NCBI GenBank assembly: GCA_937982385.1
Contig: CALJMC010000159.1
Location: 1 to 24,004, forward strand
Reading direction: 5' to 3'
Origin: an uncultured Rickettsiales bacterium
GTDB lineage: Bacteria > Pseudomonadota > Alphaproteobacteria > Rickettsiales > UBA998
DNA: 24,004 nucleotides
Shown: positions 16,437 through 23,412 of the stretch, piece after piece
Layout of the letters: each line of letters begins with the position of its first letter
Position numbering within the stretch: position 1 is the stretch's first letter
The notes under the pieces: model-generated
Databases searched by the model: none
Told to the model about the DNA's origin: nothing
The model's input: only the letters and a program-made list of their open reading frames with translations
Program-made: the position numbers and the translations under genes

Positions 16437-16467
16437 TTTATTTCGTTATTCCTAAGGAAGGGTGCCT

Positions 16468-16495
16468 AAAATACATATATTTCTTAATCGTGCAA
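16468..16495 (-). promoter_or_regulatory. Probable rpsF promoter
   Basis: On the minus strand, TTGCAC (16495-16490) and TATTTT (16473-16468) are separated by 16 bases. This sigma-70-like pair would start transcription near 16461, giving a leader of about 60 bases before rpsF. Confidence 0.5.
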
Positions 16496-16522
16496 GCACT
16501 CTTTTACAACTTTTTCATCCAC

Positions 16523-16551
16523 TTGCCAAGTCTGGAGGGAAACTCTATATA
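16523..16551 (+). promoter_or_regulatory. Probable fabD promoter
   Basis: TTGCCA (16523-16528) and TATATA (16546-16551) are separated by exactly 17 bases, a good sigma-70-type match. Transcription would start near 16558, giving a leader of about 33 bases to the preferred fabD start. Confidence 0.6.
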
Positions 16552-16590
16552 AGGAAGACGTAAATAAACTAGATGATGGGGCTAACTATT

Positions 16591-17535
16591 ATGACACACA
16601 CAATATGTGTATTTCCGGGGCAAGGATCACAAAAAATAGGCATGGGTAAAACTATGGCAGATAATTTTGCAAGCGCGCGTGAAGTCTTCCAAGAAGTGGA
16701 TGATGCGCTGAATCAGAAGCTCTCCACCATCATTTTTGAAGGGCCTGAGGCGGATTTAACGCTAACGGAAAATGCGCAGCCCGCCATTATGGCAACCTCG
16801 ATTGCAGCACTGAGAGTGTTGGAGCAAGAGGGTGGTTTTGATATTGCCAAAGCAGCATCCTATGTTGCAGGGCATTCCTTGGGTGAATATTCTGCGTTAT
16901 GCGCGGCGGGTGCGTTGTCGCTCTCTGATACGGCGCGATTGTTGAAATTGCGTGGGCAAGCGATGCAACGTGCCGTGCCAGCAGGTGAGGGCGCGATGGC
17001 GGCTATTATTGGAATGAGTATGGAAGATGTGACCAAAATATGCGAGGACGCTTCAGCCACGGGCGTATGTGAGGTGGCAAATGATAACTCAGATGGCCAG
17101 GTGGTTATTAGTGGGTCAGCCGCTGCTATTGAAGATGCGATGGTACGTGCGAAAGAAGCAGGAGCAAAACGTGCCTTGCCATTGCCCGTGTCGGCGCCGT
17201 TCCATTGTTCATTGATGAGCCCTGCGGCGGATGAGATGCGTGATGCGCTAGCTGCGGCAACTATTGTGAGCCCAGTTGTGCCAGTGATTGCGAACGTCAC
17301 CGCAGCCCCTGAACAAGATGCAGATGCCATTCGTGATTTGCTAGTGCAACAAGTAACAGGACGTGTCCGCTGGCGCGAATCTGTGCAGTGGATGGGTCAA
17401 AATGACATCGCCCGCGCCATCGAAATTGGTGAAGGCAAAGTGCTTTCAGGCCTCATTCGTCGCATCGCTAAAGAGATTGAAGTGAGCAATGTCTCATCAC
17501 CCGATGATATTGAGACTGTTATGAAAGCGGCATAG
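16591..17535 (+). CDS. fabD: Malonyl-CoA:ACP transacylase
   Basis: FabD transfers malonate from CoA to acyl carrier protein, supplying the extender unit for fatty acid synthesis. With the start at 16591 the protein is 314 aa and begins MTHTICVFPGQGSQ, as in most alphaproteobacterial FabD. ATGs at 16573 and 16576 are also in frame and not excluded. The active-site Ser96 lies in GHSLGE (94-99), Arg121 in LRGQAMQ, and catalytic His205 in SAPFHCSLM. A promoter lies just upstream. DUF2061 and fabG follow on the same strand, each with its own apparent promoter. Confidence 0.95.
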   Translation: MTHTICVFPGQGSQKIGMGKTMADNFASAREVFQEVDDALNQKLSTIIFEGPEADLTLTENAQPAIMATSIAALRVLEQEGGFDIAKAASYVAGHSLGEYSALCAAGALSLSDTARLLKLRGQAMQRAVPAGEGAMAAIIGMSMEDVTKICEDASATGVCEVANDNSDGQVVISGSAAAIEDAMVRAKEAGAKRALPLPVSAPFHCSLMSPAADEMRDALAAATIVSPVVPVIANVTAAPEQDADAIRDLLVQQVTGRVRWRESVQWMGQNDIARAIEIGEGKVLSGLIRRIAKEIEVSNVSSPDDIETVMKAA

Positions 17536-17538
17536 ATA

Positions 17539-17553
17539 GAAGCTATCAGCTTC
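17539..17553 (+). other. Short hairpin after fabD
   Basis: GAAGCT and AGCTTC form a perfect 6-bp stem with a 3-base loop, beginning 4 bases after the fabD stop. No T-run follows, so it is at best a weak terminator or an mRNA 3'-end stabiliser. Confidence 0.35.
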
Positions 17554-17580
17554 ATAAAATCAATCCATTATACGTAATTC

Positions 17581-17612
17581 TTATCTATTGATATACTGTT
17601 ATCAATAGATAA
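17581..17612 (+). promoter_or_regulatory. 13-bp inverted repeat over an extended -10 promoter, before the DUF2061 gene
   Basis: TTATCTATTGATA (17581-17593) and TATCAATAGATAA (17600-17612) are perfect reverse complements around a 6-base spacer. Within the repeat lies TGATATACT (17589-17597), an extended -10 element. GGAGGA (17619-17624) follows 6 bases after the repeat and 4 bases before the ATG. This looks like a promoter covered by a repressor operator, or a leader hairpin near the ribosome-binding site. The lack of a T-run argues against a terminator for fabD. Confidence 0.55.
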
Positions 17613-17628
17613 GGCTACGGAGGATGGT

Positions 17629-17859
17629 ATGAGGTTATTTCTAAAAACAATGAGCTATGGCGTGGTGCATATTATTGTAGCGACGACGGTGGCGTATCTA
17701 ATTATTGGTAATTTTGCGATGGCGCTTGGTATTGGTTTGATTGAACCGATTGTACAAACAGGGGTGTTTGCCTTGCATGAGCATTTCTGGGAGCGCGATA
17801 AAAGCACGGCAGATGATGAAGAGTCTAACCTCATGCTTCATAGCTGCTTATCCCATTGA
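17629..17859 (+). CDS. Small DUF2061-family membrane protein
   Basis: The 76-aa protein starts MRLFLKTMSYGVVHIIVATT and has two hydrophobic helices (about 9-26 and 31-50), then HEHFWERDK and an acidic tail. The KT(I/M)S start, the GNFAMALGIGLIEP segment and the terminal HE.(F/L)WER motif match the DUF2061 family, whose function is unknown. A strong GGAGGA lies 4 bases upstream. The gene sits between fabD and fabG, an unusual place, with its own palindromic promoter. Its last codons overlap the TTGACA proposed for fabG. Confidence 0.8.
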   Translation: MRLFLKTMSYGVVHIIVATTVAYLIIGNFAMALGIGLIEPIVQTGVFALHEHFWERDKSTADDEESNLMLHSCLSH

Positions 17860-17884
17860 CAGGCGAGGCTGTGACTGAGATAAG
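17856..17884 (+). promoter_or_regulatory. Probable fabG promoter
   Basis: A consensus TTGACA (17856-17861) overlaps the DUF2061 stop codon. After 17 bases comes GATAAG (17879-17884), a partial -10 match. Transcription would start near 17891 and the leader would carry the three hairpins that follow. Confidence 0.5.
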
Positions 17885-17892
17885 TTATGATT

Positions 17893-17958
17893 GATTTTAA
17901 GGTCAAAATCTTTCAGATTTTCACCCGCCAAACGTTTGGCGACCTTGCCGTCGCAAGG
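17893..17958 (+). promoter_or_regulatory. fabG leader with three adjacent hairpins and an alternative pairing
   Basis: Hairpin A spans 17901-17925: GGT and AAAATC pair with GATTTT and ACC across one C-C mismatch. Hairpin B is the 16-base palindrome at 17926-17941 with arms CGCCAAAC and GTTTGGCG. Hairpin C is CCTTGC (17943-17948) with GCAAGG (17953-17958). They abut with at most one base between them. An upstream GATTTT (17893-17898) can also pair with the AAAATC of hairpin A, so two folds exclude each other. No T-run follows. A regulatory leader or a dispersed palindromic repeat is possible. Confidence 0.5.
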
Positions 17959-17992
17959 CTGCCTATTGTATTAAAATGACAAAGGAAAAAAC

Positions 17993-18733
17993 ATGTTCTC
18001 TCTTGAAGGTAAAACAGCGCTTGTTACGGGTGCTACGGGTGGTATTGGTGAATTGATTGCGGCGCAGCTTATTGCAGCGGGTGCGAAGGTGGCGATTAGT
18101 GGTACACGTCAGGCAAAGCTTGATGCTCTCGTTGGTGAGCTTGGTGAAAACGCGGTTGCTGTAGCATGTAATTTGTCAGATGCTGAGGCGGTAAAAGGCC
18201 TGATTGGAGCGGCTGAAGCAGCGCTCGGTCAGGGCGTTGATATTTTGGTAAATAATGCGGGCATCACCCGCGATGGTTTGTCGATGCGCATGAAAGATGA
18301 AGATTTTGATGATGTGTTGAATGTGAATCTCGGTGCAACATTTAAGCTTTCACGTGCCGCGATTAAAGGCATGATGAAGCGCCGCAATGGTCGTATTATC
18401 AATATATCATCTGTTGTGGGTGTGATGGGGAATCCCGGTCAGGCGAATTATTGTGCATCTAAAGCAGGTGTGATTGGTATGAGTAAATCAATAGCACAGG
18501 AAGTGGCTTCGCGGGGCATTACGGTGAATAGCATTGCCCCAGGTTTTATCAAAACCGCCATGACGGATGAACTGAATGAAGAGCAACAAAAACGTATTAC
18601 TGATAATATTCCAGCGGCCCGTTTTGGTTTGCCTGAAGACATCGCTGCTGCGGTGGTCTATTTGGCGAGCGATAATGCGTCCTATATTACAGGACAAACA
18701 CTGCACATCAACGGTGGGTTATTGATGGTTTAA
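17993..18733 (+). CDS. fabG: 3-oxoacyl-ACP reductase
   Basis: FabG uses NADPH to reduce 3-oxoacyl-ACP in the fatty acid elongation cycle. The 246-aa protein is a classical short-chain dehydrogenase: cofactor motif TGATGGIG (12-19), NNAG (87-90), and catalytic Ser140, Tyr153 and Lys157, in NISSVVG and YCASK. The length and the SSVVGVMGNPGQANY segment match FabG closely. AAAGGA lies upstream of the ATG at 17993. The usual downstream acpP is absent. The stop codon TAA at 18731-18733 overlaps the stop codon of the convergent gene (18730-18732). Confidence 0.94.
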   Translation: MFSLEGKTALVTGATGGIGELIAAQLIAAGAKVAISGTRQAKLDALVGELGENAVAVACNLSDAEAVKGLIGAAEAALGQGVDILVNNAGITRDGLSMRMKDEDFDDVLNVNLGATFKLSRAAIKGMMKRRNGRIINISSVVGVMGNPGQANYCASKAGVIGMSKSIAQEVASRGITVNSIAPGFIKTAMTDELNEEQQKRITDNIPAARFGLPEDIAAAVVYLASDNASYITGQTLHINGGLLMV

Positions 18734-20685
18734 GAGGATACGATAAGAGGGCTTCGATTGGTTCGTCCATCATCAGATGCACTTCCGCCACCAACTCCAG
18801 TTGCTGGGTTGTTCCTAGCTTCTTCGGGCTCTATGTGGTGCGCAATGAAATCTGTTAAGCCTCTCGAGATGGTTATTTCTTGTTTTGAGTTTGTCACACC
18901 TGTTATCCAATGTGCATCGCCTGCAACATCTCTGGTTTCACCCAACACACGAATAAGCCCTTCTTTATGCCGCACTGGTTTTTCCATCAATAAATCGGTG
19001 ATATCTAAATGTTCGTATTCGCTCCATTCGGGATGGGTTTCGAGTGCAACATAGCCAATGCCAACGCCTTTGCGTTTCATTGTTTCTGGTAGCTCGGAAT
19101 CTTTGGGGTGAGGAATGTCTTTAACCGCAATCTCTTTTTTATCTTCTACTTCAATGACAAGGCTATTCATTTTTTGTGCTACATGGTCATTAATTTCAGA
19201 AATGGTATGCTTGATGGTGTTGAGTTCATGGTTATGTATTAACACACGTACTTTCCCGCCACCTGCGGAATAAAATTGCACATCTCCGTCACTACGCTTC
19301 AAGCCGAGATTATCTGTGACATCATTGCGTACAATATCTGCAAATTGGCGAATCATATCATCGGCAGTCTGATGGTTTAGGGTTTTGTTGAGCCCTTGCA
19401 AATTACTGAGCTCAATTTCTAAGATGATGGGGCGTGGCTTGCCCATTTCGGGCTCAACGTTTTTCAATAATGCCAGTTGTGCGAGTGAGGCACTATGGGT
19501 ACGCATTTTGGTGATGGGGTCACGTATATTGACAAATTGCTCTACCACTTTCTCAAAAATACTCCCGTAAGGCTCCTTGAATGCATTTTTTGCTTTCTTG
19601 GTATTACGTAGGTAAATATCGTAGGTGTTTTTTCCATCTGTTCCAAAAAGGCTACGAGGTAGTTTAGGTTCTTCCAGTGGCTTAGGGTCTGCGAGCTGTG
19701 ATTTATACCCTGCAATTTTTTCTGATAAATCTGGTGCAGCTCTCAGTCGTTCTTTAATGACGTCCGCAGATTCTAATTCTTCGAGTGCGAGTCCTTTTGC
19801 TTTGCCTTGTGCGGCTTTGTCGGCATCGATGGCATTATCGAGCGTTTCTTGTAACTCATGCAAGCCAATACGATGCTCTTTGGGCTGCAGCATTACTATG
19901 CCTGCGCCTGCGCCGAAGCCTGCATGTTCGGCTTCGTCTGGCTTATCTTTATATTTGGTGTGTTGGAGTTTATCTGTACCAAGTTCGGATGTGAAAGCCG
20001 CAATGGCACGGTTGGCGAGTTTAACACGGTCTTGAATTTCAGCCTCACTTATCCCTGAGATACAATAGCGCAGTTCATCGCCGCCTTTACGCACGGGAAT
20101 CACATTGGCAGTTTTCTCTCTATCTTGGTTAATGTCGAGGTCATCGAAATTGATGTTATTAAAAAACTCGGGGCGATCCTCTCCGTGACGTAAAAAACGA
20201 CCGGGTTTTGTGAGTGCTATCACATATAGGCGGTTCATCACGGCAACAGCATCCGTCACATTATCACGCCCGATGGCATCATTTGCACCCCCCATATTTG
20301 AGATATCGACTTCTACAACACCAACATTCTCATCGGGTAAAATTTCTTTGTAATGTGAAAAAAGGTCGAAAAAGAAATCGGAAGTTTCACTTGCAAGCAT
20401 TCCAAGTTTTTTGTCGGGCGTTAGAGGAAAGGATACTGCTTTTTTGAGTTCATTTATGAAACCATTGGGCAGAGAATTGGCGCTGTGCGCATCGTCAGAA
20501 GGAAACGCTGCGTCAATTATTTTAGAGAAAATATCAGCTGAAGGCGGCACGTTGCGAAGCTGAGTGTTGATAGCATTCGCAACATCTGGTAATGTATTGA
20601 AAGGCCAGTGTGGCGTGTTTTGGTTGCATAAAGCAAACATTGCTTGATCGTAGAACCTGTCTCTTAATAAATAATCTTCAGCCAT
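18730..20685 (-). CDS. Soluble protein with two divergent GGDEF-like domains
   Basis: This 651-aa protein has no signal peptide or membrane helix. Two regions resemble diguanylate cyclase folds. In the first (about 84-295), VEVDISNMGGANDAIGRDN (124-142) aligns with the metal- and substrate-binding stretch, and RKGGDEL (199-205) with the active-site loop, Leu replacing Phe; GFGAGAGIVML follows. A long insert lies between these motifs. The second (about 388-575) opens with DPITKMRTHSAS, like the DPLTGLxNR start, then EIELSNLQGLNKTLNH, then a degenerate loop AGGGKVR (474-480), then GVGIGYV. The first domain may be active or bind nucleotide; the second is probably inactive. A helical linker (about 270-385) joins them. 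No sensor or EAL domain is seen. Function is inferred only. The ribosome-binding site is weak. A secretion-system effector is an alternative, without direct evidence. Confidence 0.65.
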   Translation of the reverse strand: MAEDYLLRDRFYDQAMFALCNQNTPHWPFNTLPDVANAINTQLRNVPPSADIFSKIIDAAFPSDDAHSANSLPNGFINELKKAVSFPLTPDKKLGMLASETSDFFFDLFSHYKEILPDENVGVVEVDISNMGGANDAIGRDNVTDAVAVMNRLYVIALTKPGRFLRHGEDRPEFFNNINFDDLDINQDREKTANVIPVRKGGDELRYCISGISEAEIQDRVKLANRAIAAFTSELGTDKLQHTKYKDKPDEAEHAGFGAGAGIVMLQPKEHRIGLHELQETLDNAIDADKAAQGKAKGLALEELESADVIKERLRAAPDLSEKIAGYKSQLADPKPLEEPKLPRSLFGTDGKNTYDIYLRNTKKAKNAFKEPYGSIFEKVVEQFVNIRDPITKMRTHSASLAQLALLKNVEPEMGKPRPIILEIELSNLQGLNKTLNHQTADDMIRQFADIVRNDVTDNLGLKRSDGDVQFYSAGGGKVRVLIHNHELNTIKHTISEINDHVAQKMNSLVIEVEDKKEIAVKDIPHPKDSELPETMKRKGVGIGYVALETHPEWSEYEHLDITDLLMEKPVRHKEGLIRVLGETRDVAGDAHWITGVTNSKQEITISRGLTDFIAHHIEPEEARNNPATGVGGGSASDDGRTNRSPLIVSS

Positions 20686-20816
20686 TATATATTTTTCTTA
20701 TTTTATTTTTTACATTAAACATACCCTGCTTATGGGGTGTGCGTGTCGTTATATATGGTTTTCCGTCATTAATCTGCATATAGGGCGCTGTTGTCATCAA
20801 ACCTTCATAAAGCTAT
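20686..20816. other. Intergenic region between nadK and the GGDEF-like gene
   Basis: This 131-bp AT-rich gap must hold the end of the nadK transcript and the start of the next. On the minus strand a 7-bp stem with one mismatch (CACACCC with GGGTATG) is followed by TTTAA, possibly a weak terminator. No confident promoter was found. Confidence 0.3.
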
Positions 20817-21608
20817 TTAATAGAGGAACTGCTCTTTGGTGATGCGCTCATCTAAATTATGCTCGGGGTCGAACAATAATGTCAGGGTTGTTTTACGTTG
20901 CTCGTTGATGGTGACAGACACCACATTGCGAATTTCGGTAAAATCAGCCACGGCACTAACAGGGCGTTTTTCGGGATTCAATACCTCGAAATTCACACAA
21001 GCTTCATGGTTGAGGAGTGCGCCGCGCCACAGACGAGGGCGGAAAGGGGCGAGGGGGGTGAGGGCTATTAAATTTGCGCTGAGAGGCAAGATAGGCCCGC
21101 GTGCGGAGAAGTTATAGGCGGTACTGCCCGCAGGGGTCGATACCATGACGCCATCACCAGTGAGCTCTTGTAAACGCACTACATGGTCGATGGTAACGCG
21201 GAGCTTGGCGGCTTGTCTGCTTTCACGGAAGAGGGACACTTCATTGATGGCAAGCGCTTCGGTCTCGCGGCCATTGGCGGAGCGGGCATACATTGAGAGT
21301 GGGTGTAATGTGCTGGAGCGCGCATTTGCAATGCGCTCGGGCAAGTCTTCTAAGCTGAGATTATTCATGAGGAAGCCTACGGTGCCGCAATTCATACCAT
21401 AGATGGGGGTGTGGCGTTCCATGAAGCGATGGAGTACTTGCAACATGAAGCCATCGCCGCCGAGCACAACAATAACATCGACATTGCTTCGCTTCTGGCT
21501 CATATCCGTGATGTCGTAACGTTTTTTGAGCGCGTTGAAGGCTTCTTGGGCTTTAGGTGTGTCGTCTGCAATACATCCAATTTTATGCATATTAATATTT
21601 TGATCCAT
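20817..21608 (-). CDS. nadK: NAD kinase
   Basis: NAD kinase phosphorylates NAD to NADP in the cytoplasm. The protein is about 263 aa from the ATG at 21608; a TTG one codon earlier and an ATG at 21590 (MHKIGCIADD) are alternatives. It has the GGDG motif (50-53), NE at 122-123, and STPAGSTAYNFSARGPILP (157-175), the substrate-binding glycine-rich segment. These motifs are intact and diagnostic. It lies downstream of ompA on the same strand, but a strong terminator separates them. The region after it holds only a weak imperfect stem. Confidence 0.94.
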   Translation of the reverse strand: MDQNINMHKIGCIADDTPKAQEAFNALKKRYDITDMSQKRSNVDVIVVLGGDGFMLQVLHRFMERHTPIYGMNCGTVGFLMNNLSLEDLPERIANARSSTLHPLSMYARSANGRETEALAINEVSLFRESRQAAKLRVTIDHVVRLQELTGDGVMVSTPAGSTAYNFSARGPILPLSANLIALTPLAPFRPRLWRGALLNHEACVNFEVLNPEKRPVSAVADFTEIRNVVSVTINEQRKTTLTLLFDPEHNLDERITKEQFLY

Positions 21609-21656
21609 CAATTGTTAACAAAAGATAGAATAACCTTATTTATAAAGAAGATCCAC

Positions 21657-21686
21657 AAAAAAAGGCAACCCGTCTGGGCTGCCTTT
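21657..21686 (-). terminator. Terminator after the OmpA-family gene
   Basis: On the minus strand, AAAGGCAGCCC pairs with GGGTTGCCTTT, including one G-T pair, and a run of seven T follows. It begins 24 bases after the stop codon and should isolate ompA from nadK. Confidence 0.85.
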
Positions 21687-21709
21687 CTCTGAAATAGTTG
21701 AATTAACTA

Positions 21710-22261
21710 CTATTTGTAGTTCAACTGGATTTCTGTACGACGGTCACGCCATAGGCATGCTTTACGTTCGTTACCAGTGCTGCTAGTACATTGTGACTTA
21801 GAGCTGCCTTCGCCAAGACCTTTGAGTGTGACACCTGAAGTGTTAACACCTTTGCTTGCGAGGTAGCTGCTTACTGCATTAGCACGACGGTTTGAAAGTG
21901 CGTCGTTATATGCATTGCCACCGATTGCATCAGCATAACCAATGATGCTTACGTCAGATACGGAGCTAGAAGCGCCAATCAAACCTGCAAGACGGTCAAG
22001 CTTTGCAACGGCTGCCGGTGTAAGACGAGCGCTATCAAAACCATAATATACAGTGAGTTGTTCTTTAGAAGCTGCAATCTCTTGTGGAGTTGAGCCACAT
22101 TCCGCGCCGCCTTCCCAATCAGTGAGAACACAGTTGTCCCATGTGTTTGTTAACACGTTACCACGTTCGTCGCGAACGACATCTTGCGCAGCACTTGCAA
22201 TAAATGGAGCAGCGAAAAGTGCCGCACCAGCAAGCATTGAATATACAGTAGATTTTTTCAT
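21710..22261 (-). CDS. OmpA-family periplasmic peptidoglycan-binding protein
   Basis: The 183-aa precursor has a signal peptide (MKKSTVYSMLAGAALFAAPF, then IASA) with cleavage near residue 24 and no lipobox Cys. A short region with C44 and C55, in a WDNC...EC pattern common in these proteins, precedes the OmpA C-terminal domain (about 66-182). The peptidoglycan-binding pair corresponding to Asp and Arg of E. coli OmpA is present as D111 in GYAD and R126 in SNRRA, at the same 15-residue spacing. C158 and C169 may form a second disulfide. There is no beta-barrel, so it is a small free OmpA-like protein rather than a porin. AAGGA lies 8 bases before the ATG. Confidence 0.9.
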   Translation of the reverse strand: MKKSTVYSMLAGAALFAAPFIASAAQDVVRDERGNVLTNTWDNCVLTDWEGGAECGSTPQEIAASKEQLTVYYGFDSARLTPAAVAKLDRLAGLIGASSSVSDVSIIGYADAIGGNAYNDALSNRRANAVSSYLASKGVNTSGVTLKGLGEGSSKSQCTSSTGNERKACLWRDRRTEIQLNYK

Positions 22262-22288
22262 AAAATCAGTCCTTTGAGCTAGTTAACT

Positions 22289-22307
22289 GTAATAAATTTT
22301 TTATTAC
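22289..22307 (-). promoter_or_regulatory. Leader hairpin of the OmpA-family gene
   Basis: GTAATAAA and TTTATTAC form a perfect 8-bp stem around a 3-base loop, about 28 bases upstream of the start codon within the proposed leader. It is AT-rich and could affect mRNA stability or translation; the role is unknown. Confidence 0.4.
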
Positions 22308-22354
22308 CAAAAGTCACCGCGCTCAAACATTTGCACGCGATACCTAACGTGGAA

Positions 22355-22383
22355 ATAGTACAAAAGAAGGCAACATGCTACAA
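22355..22383 (-). promoter_or_regulatory. Probable promoter of the OmpA-family gene
   Basis: On the minus strand, TTGTAG (22383-22378) and TACTAT (22360-22355) are 17 bases apart. Transcription would begin near 22348, giving a leader of about 87 bases that includes the hairpin. Confidence 0.45.
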
Positions 22384-22636
22384 TAAAAAGGAGAAGGTTA
22401 ACCATTTTAGGTGCATTTTAGCGCAGAAAATAGCTTGGAATTGTTAGTATTTGAGCGTTTTGGTTGTCATTATAGCCCGTGATCTATGATGCTATATTTA
22501 GTGGGGTGGTGCGATGTAATAGGCTGTTATACCAATAGATGTAGTAATGGTGACCGCATAATAGATCGGTCGAAACACACAGCAGACTCACAGGGGTGTT
22601 GCTCAATTGCATCGGCGATTATATTTATCTGTCACA

Positions 22637-23233
22637 CTAGGCGGCGACGCCTGCCATGTAATTATCGATGAAATTCTCGACCAATATATGCGCTGGCTCA
22701 GCGCCGACAGTCTCGAGCTTGTGCAGCATACTCAACGAACAAATGCCATGCATTCCTGCCCATAGCACACGTGCTGCGCGTTCGGCACCTTCTTTATCGA
22801 GTGATGTGCTGTCTTCAAACACTTTTTCAATGATGGTGAAAAGCTGTTCCATTTTTTCTTCATACCACTCAGGCAGATCCTGACCTGCTGGCAAACGATG
22901 GTCAAACAAAGTGTCCCAGAGCTTTGGCTGCTGTTCAACGAAAATGATATACAGAGCTGCTAAGCGTTTCAGTGCATCAGCACCTGATAGGCTCGGGTCG
23001 ATATGTTGTTTCATGAATTGATAGAGGTCTTCGAGTGTTTGTGCATTCACATGGAGCAGAATGTCATCATAATTATCGAACACATTATAGAGTGTACCCA
23101 CCGTATAATCGATTTTCTTTGCGACCTTACGTGCACTACATCCCGCCAAACCGTTCTCCATAATCAACTCGCGGGCTGCATGGATGGTCATTTCTTTTAT
23201 CTCGGTGCGTGAATGATCATTGCGACGTGCCAT
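22637..23233 (-). CDS. TetR/AcrR-family transcriptional regulator
   Basis: TetR-family proteins are dimeric repressors released by a small ligand. The 198-aa protein has a helix-turn-helix at about residues 30-53 (GLAGCSARKVAKKIDYTVGTLYNVF region) and an all-helical ligand domain. WAGMHGICSL near residues 157-166 resembles the WHG motif of the TetR_C_33 ligand domain. AGGAG lies upstream of the ATG at 23233. A near-perfect palindrome overlaps its promoter, suggesting self-repression. It is divergent from dcd across 232 bp. The ligand and other targets cannot be read from the sequence. Confidence 0.9.
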   Translation of the reverse strand: MARRNDHSRTEIKEMTIHAARELIMENGLAGCSARKVAKKIDYTVGTLYNVFDNYDDILLHVNAQTLEDLYQFMKQHIDPSLSGADALKRLAALYIIFVEQQPKLWDTLFDHRLPAGQDLPEWYEEKMEQLFTIIEKVFEDSTSLDKEGAERAARVLWAGMHGICSLSMLHKLETVGAEPAHILVENFIDNYMAGVAA

Positions 23234-23266
23234 GATGTGGACTCCTCTGGATGGGTTCTTATTACT

Positions 23267-23308
23267 ATTAAACGATGTTCAATATAGTCGAGGTGCGAGA
23301 GATGGCAA
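23267..23308 (-). promoter_or_regulatory. tetR-like gene promoter with overlapping operator-like palindrome
   Basis: On the minus strand, TTGCCA (23308-23303) and TATATT (23286-23281) are 16 bases apart. The palindrome ATTAAAC-GAT-GTTCAAT (23267-23283), with one mismatched pair, overlaps the edge of the -10 element and the expected start site. Its AAC-N3-GTT core resembles sites of several TetR-family repressors. Autoregulation is inferred. Confidence 0.5.
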
Positions 23309-23335
23309 GTATTTTTTGTGATTATTTAATGCTCC

Positions 23336-23412
23336 GCAGCCGCACATGCTGTGCGTTGCTCCGTTATCGCTTGCGCGATGCTAATGGCTGGCGCAAACGT
23401 TCTGTTTGCGCT
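23336..23412. repeat. Cluster of three hairpins upstream of dcd
   Basis: CGCACA-TGC-TGTGCG (23341-23355), ATCGC-TTGC-GCGAT (23366-23379) and GCGCAAAC-GTTCT-GTTTGCGC (23391-23411) occur in quick succession. GCTCCG occurs directly repeated at 23331-23336 and 23358-23363, flanking the first hairpin. The segment is richer in GC than the AT-rich sequence on both sides. This resembles small dispersed palindromic repeats (REP-like) more than a terminator, since no T-run follows. Confidence 0.5.

Larger units (their letters stand above)
22262..22636. other. 375-bp intergenic region between the tetR-like gene and ompA
   Basis: The part next to ompA holds its ribosome-binding site, a leader hairpin and a promoter (listed separately). 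A GGTTAACC palindrome lies at 22396-22403. From about 22404 to 22636 I see no convincing gene, terminator or repeat. A 61-codon plus-strand ORF at 22486-22671 runs into the tetR coding region and has no ribosome-binding site or recognisable content. Confidence 0.5.

Noticed and set aside
16860..17330. 156-codon minus-strand ORF antisense to fabD
   Set aside because: Low-complexity Ala/Ser/Ile product mirroring fabD, with no independent support.
17893..17958. Interpretation of the fabG leader hairpins as a terminator
   Set aside because: No T-run follows any of the three stems.
22486..22671. 61-codon plus-strand ORF between ompA and the tetR-like gene
   Set aside because: It has no ribosome-binding site, is Cys/Arg-rich without known features, and overlaps the tetR 3' end.
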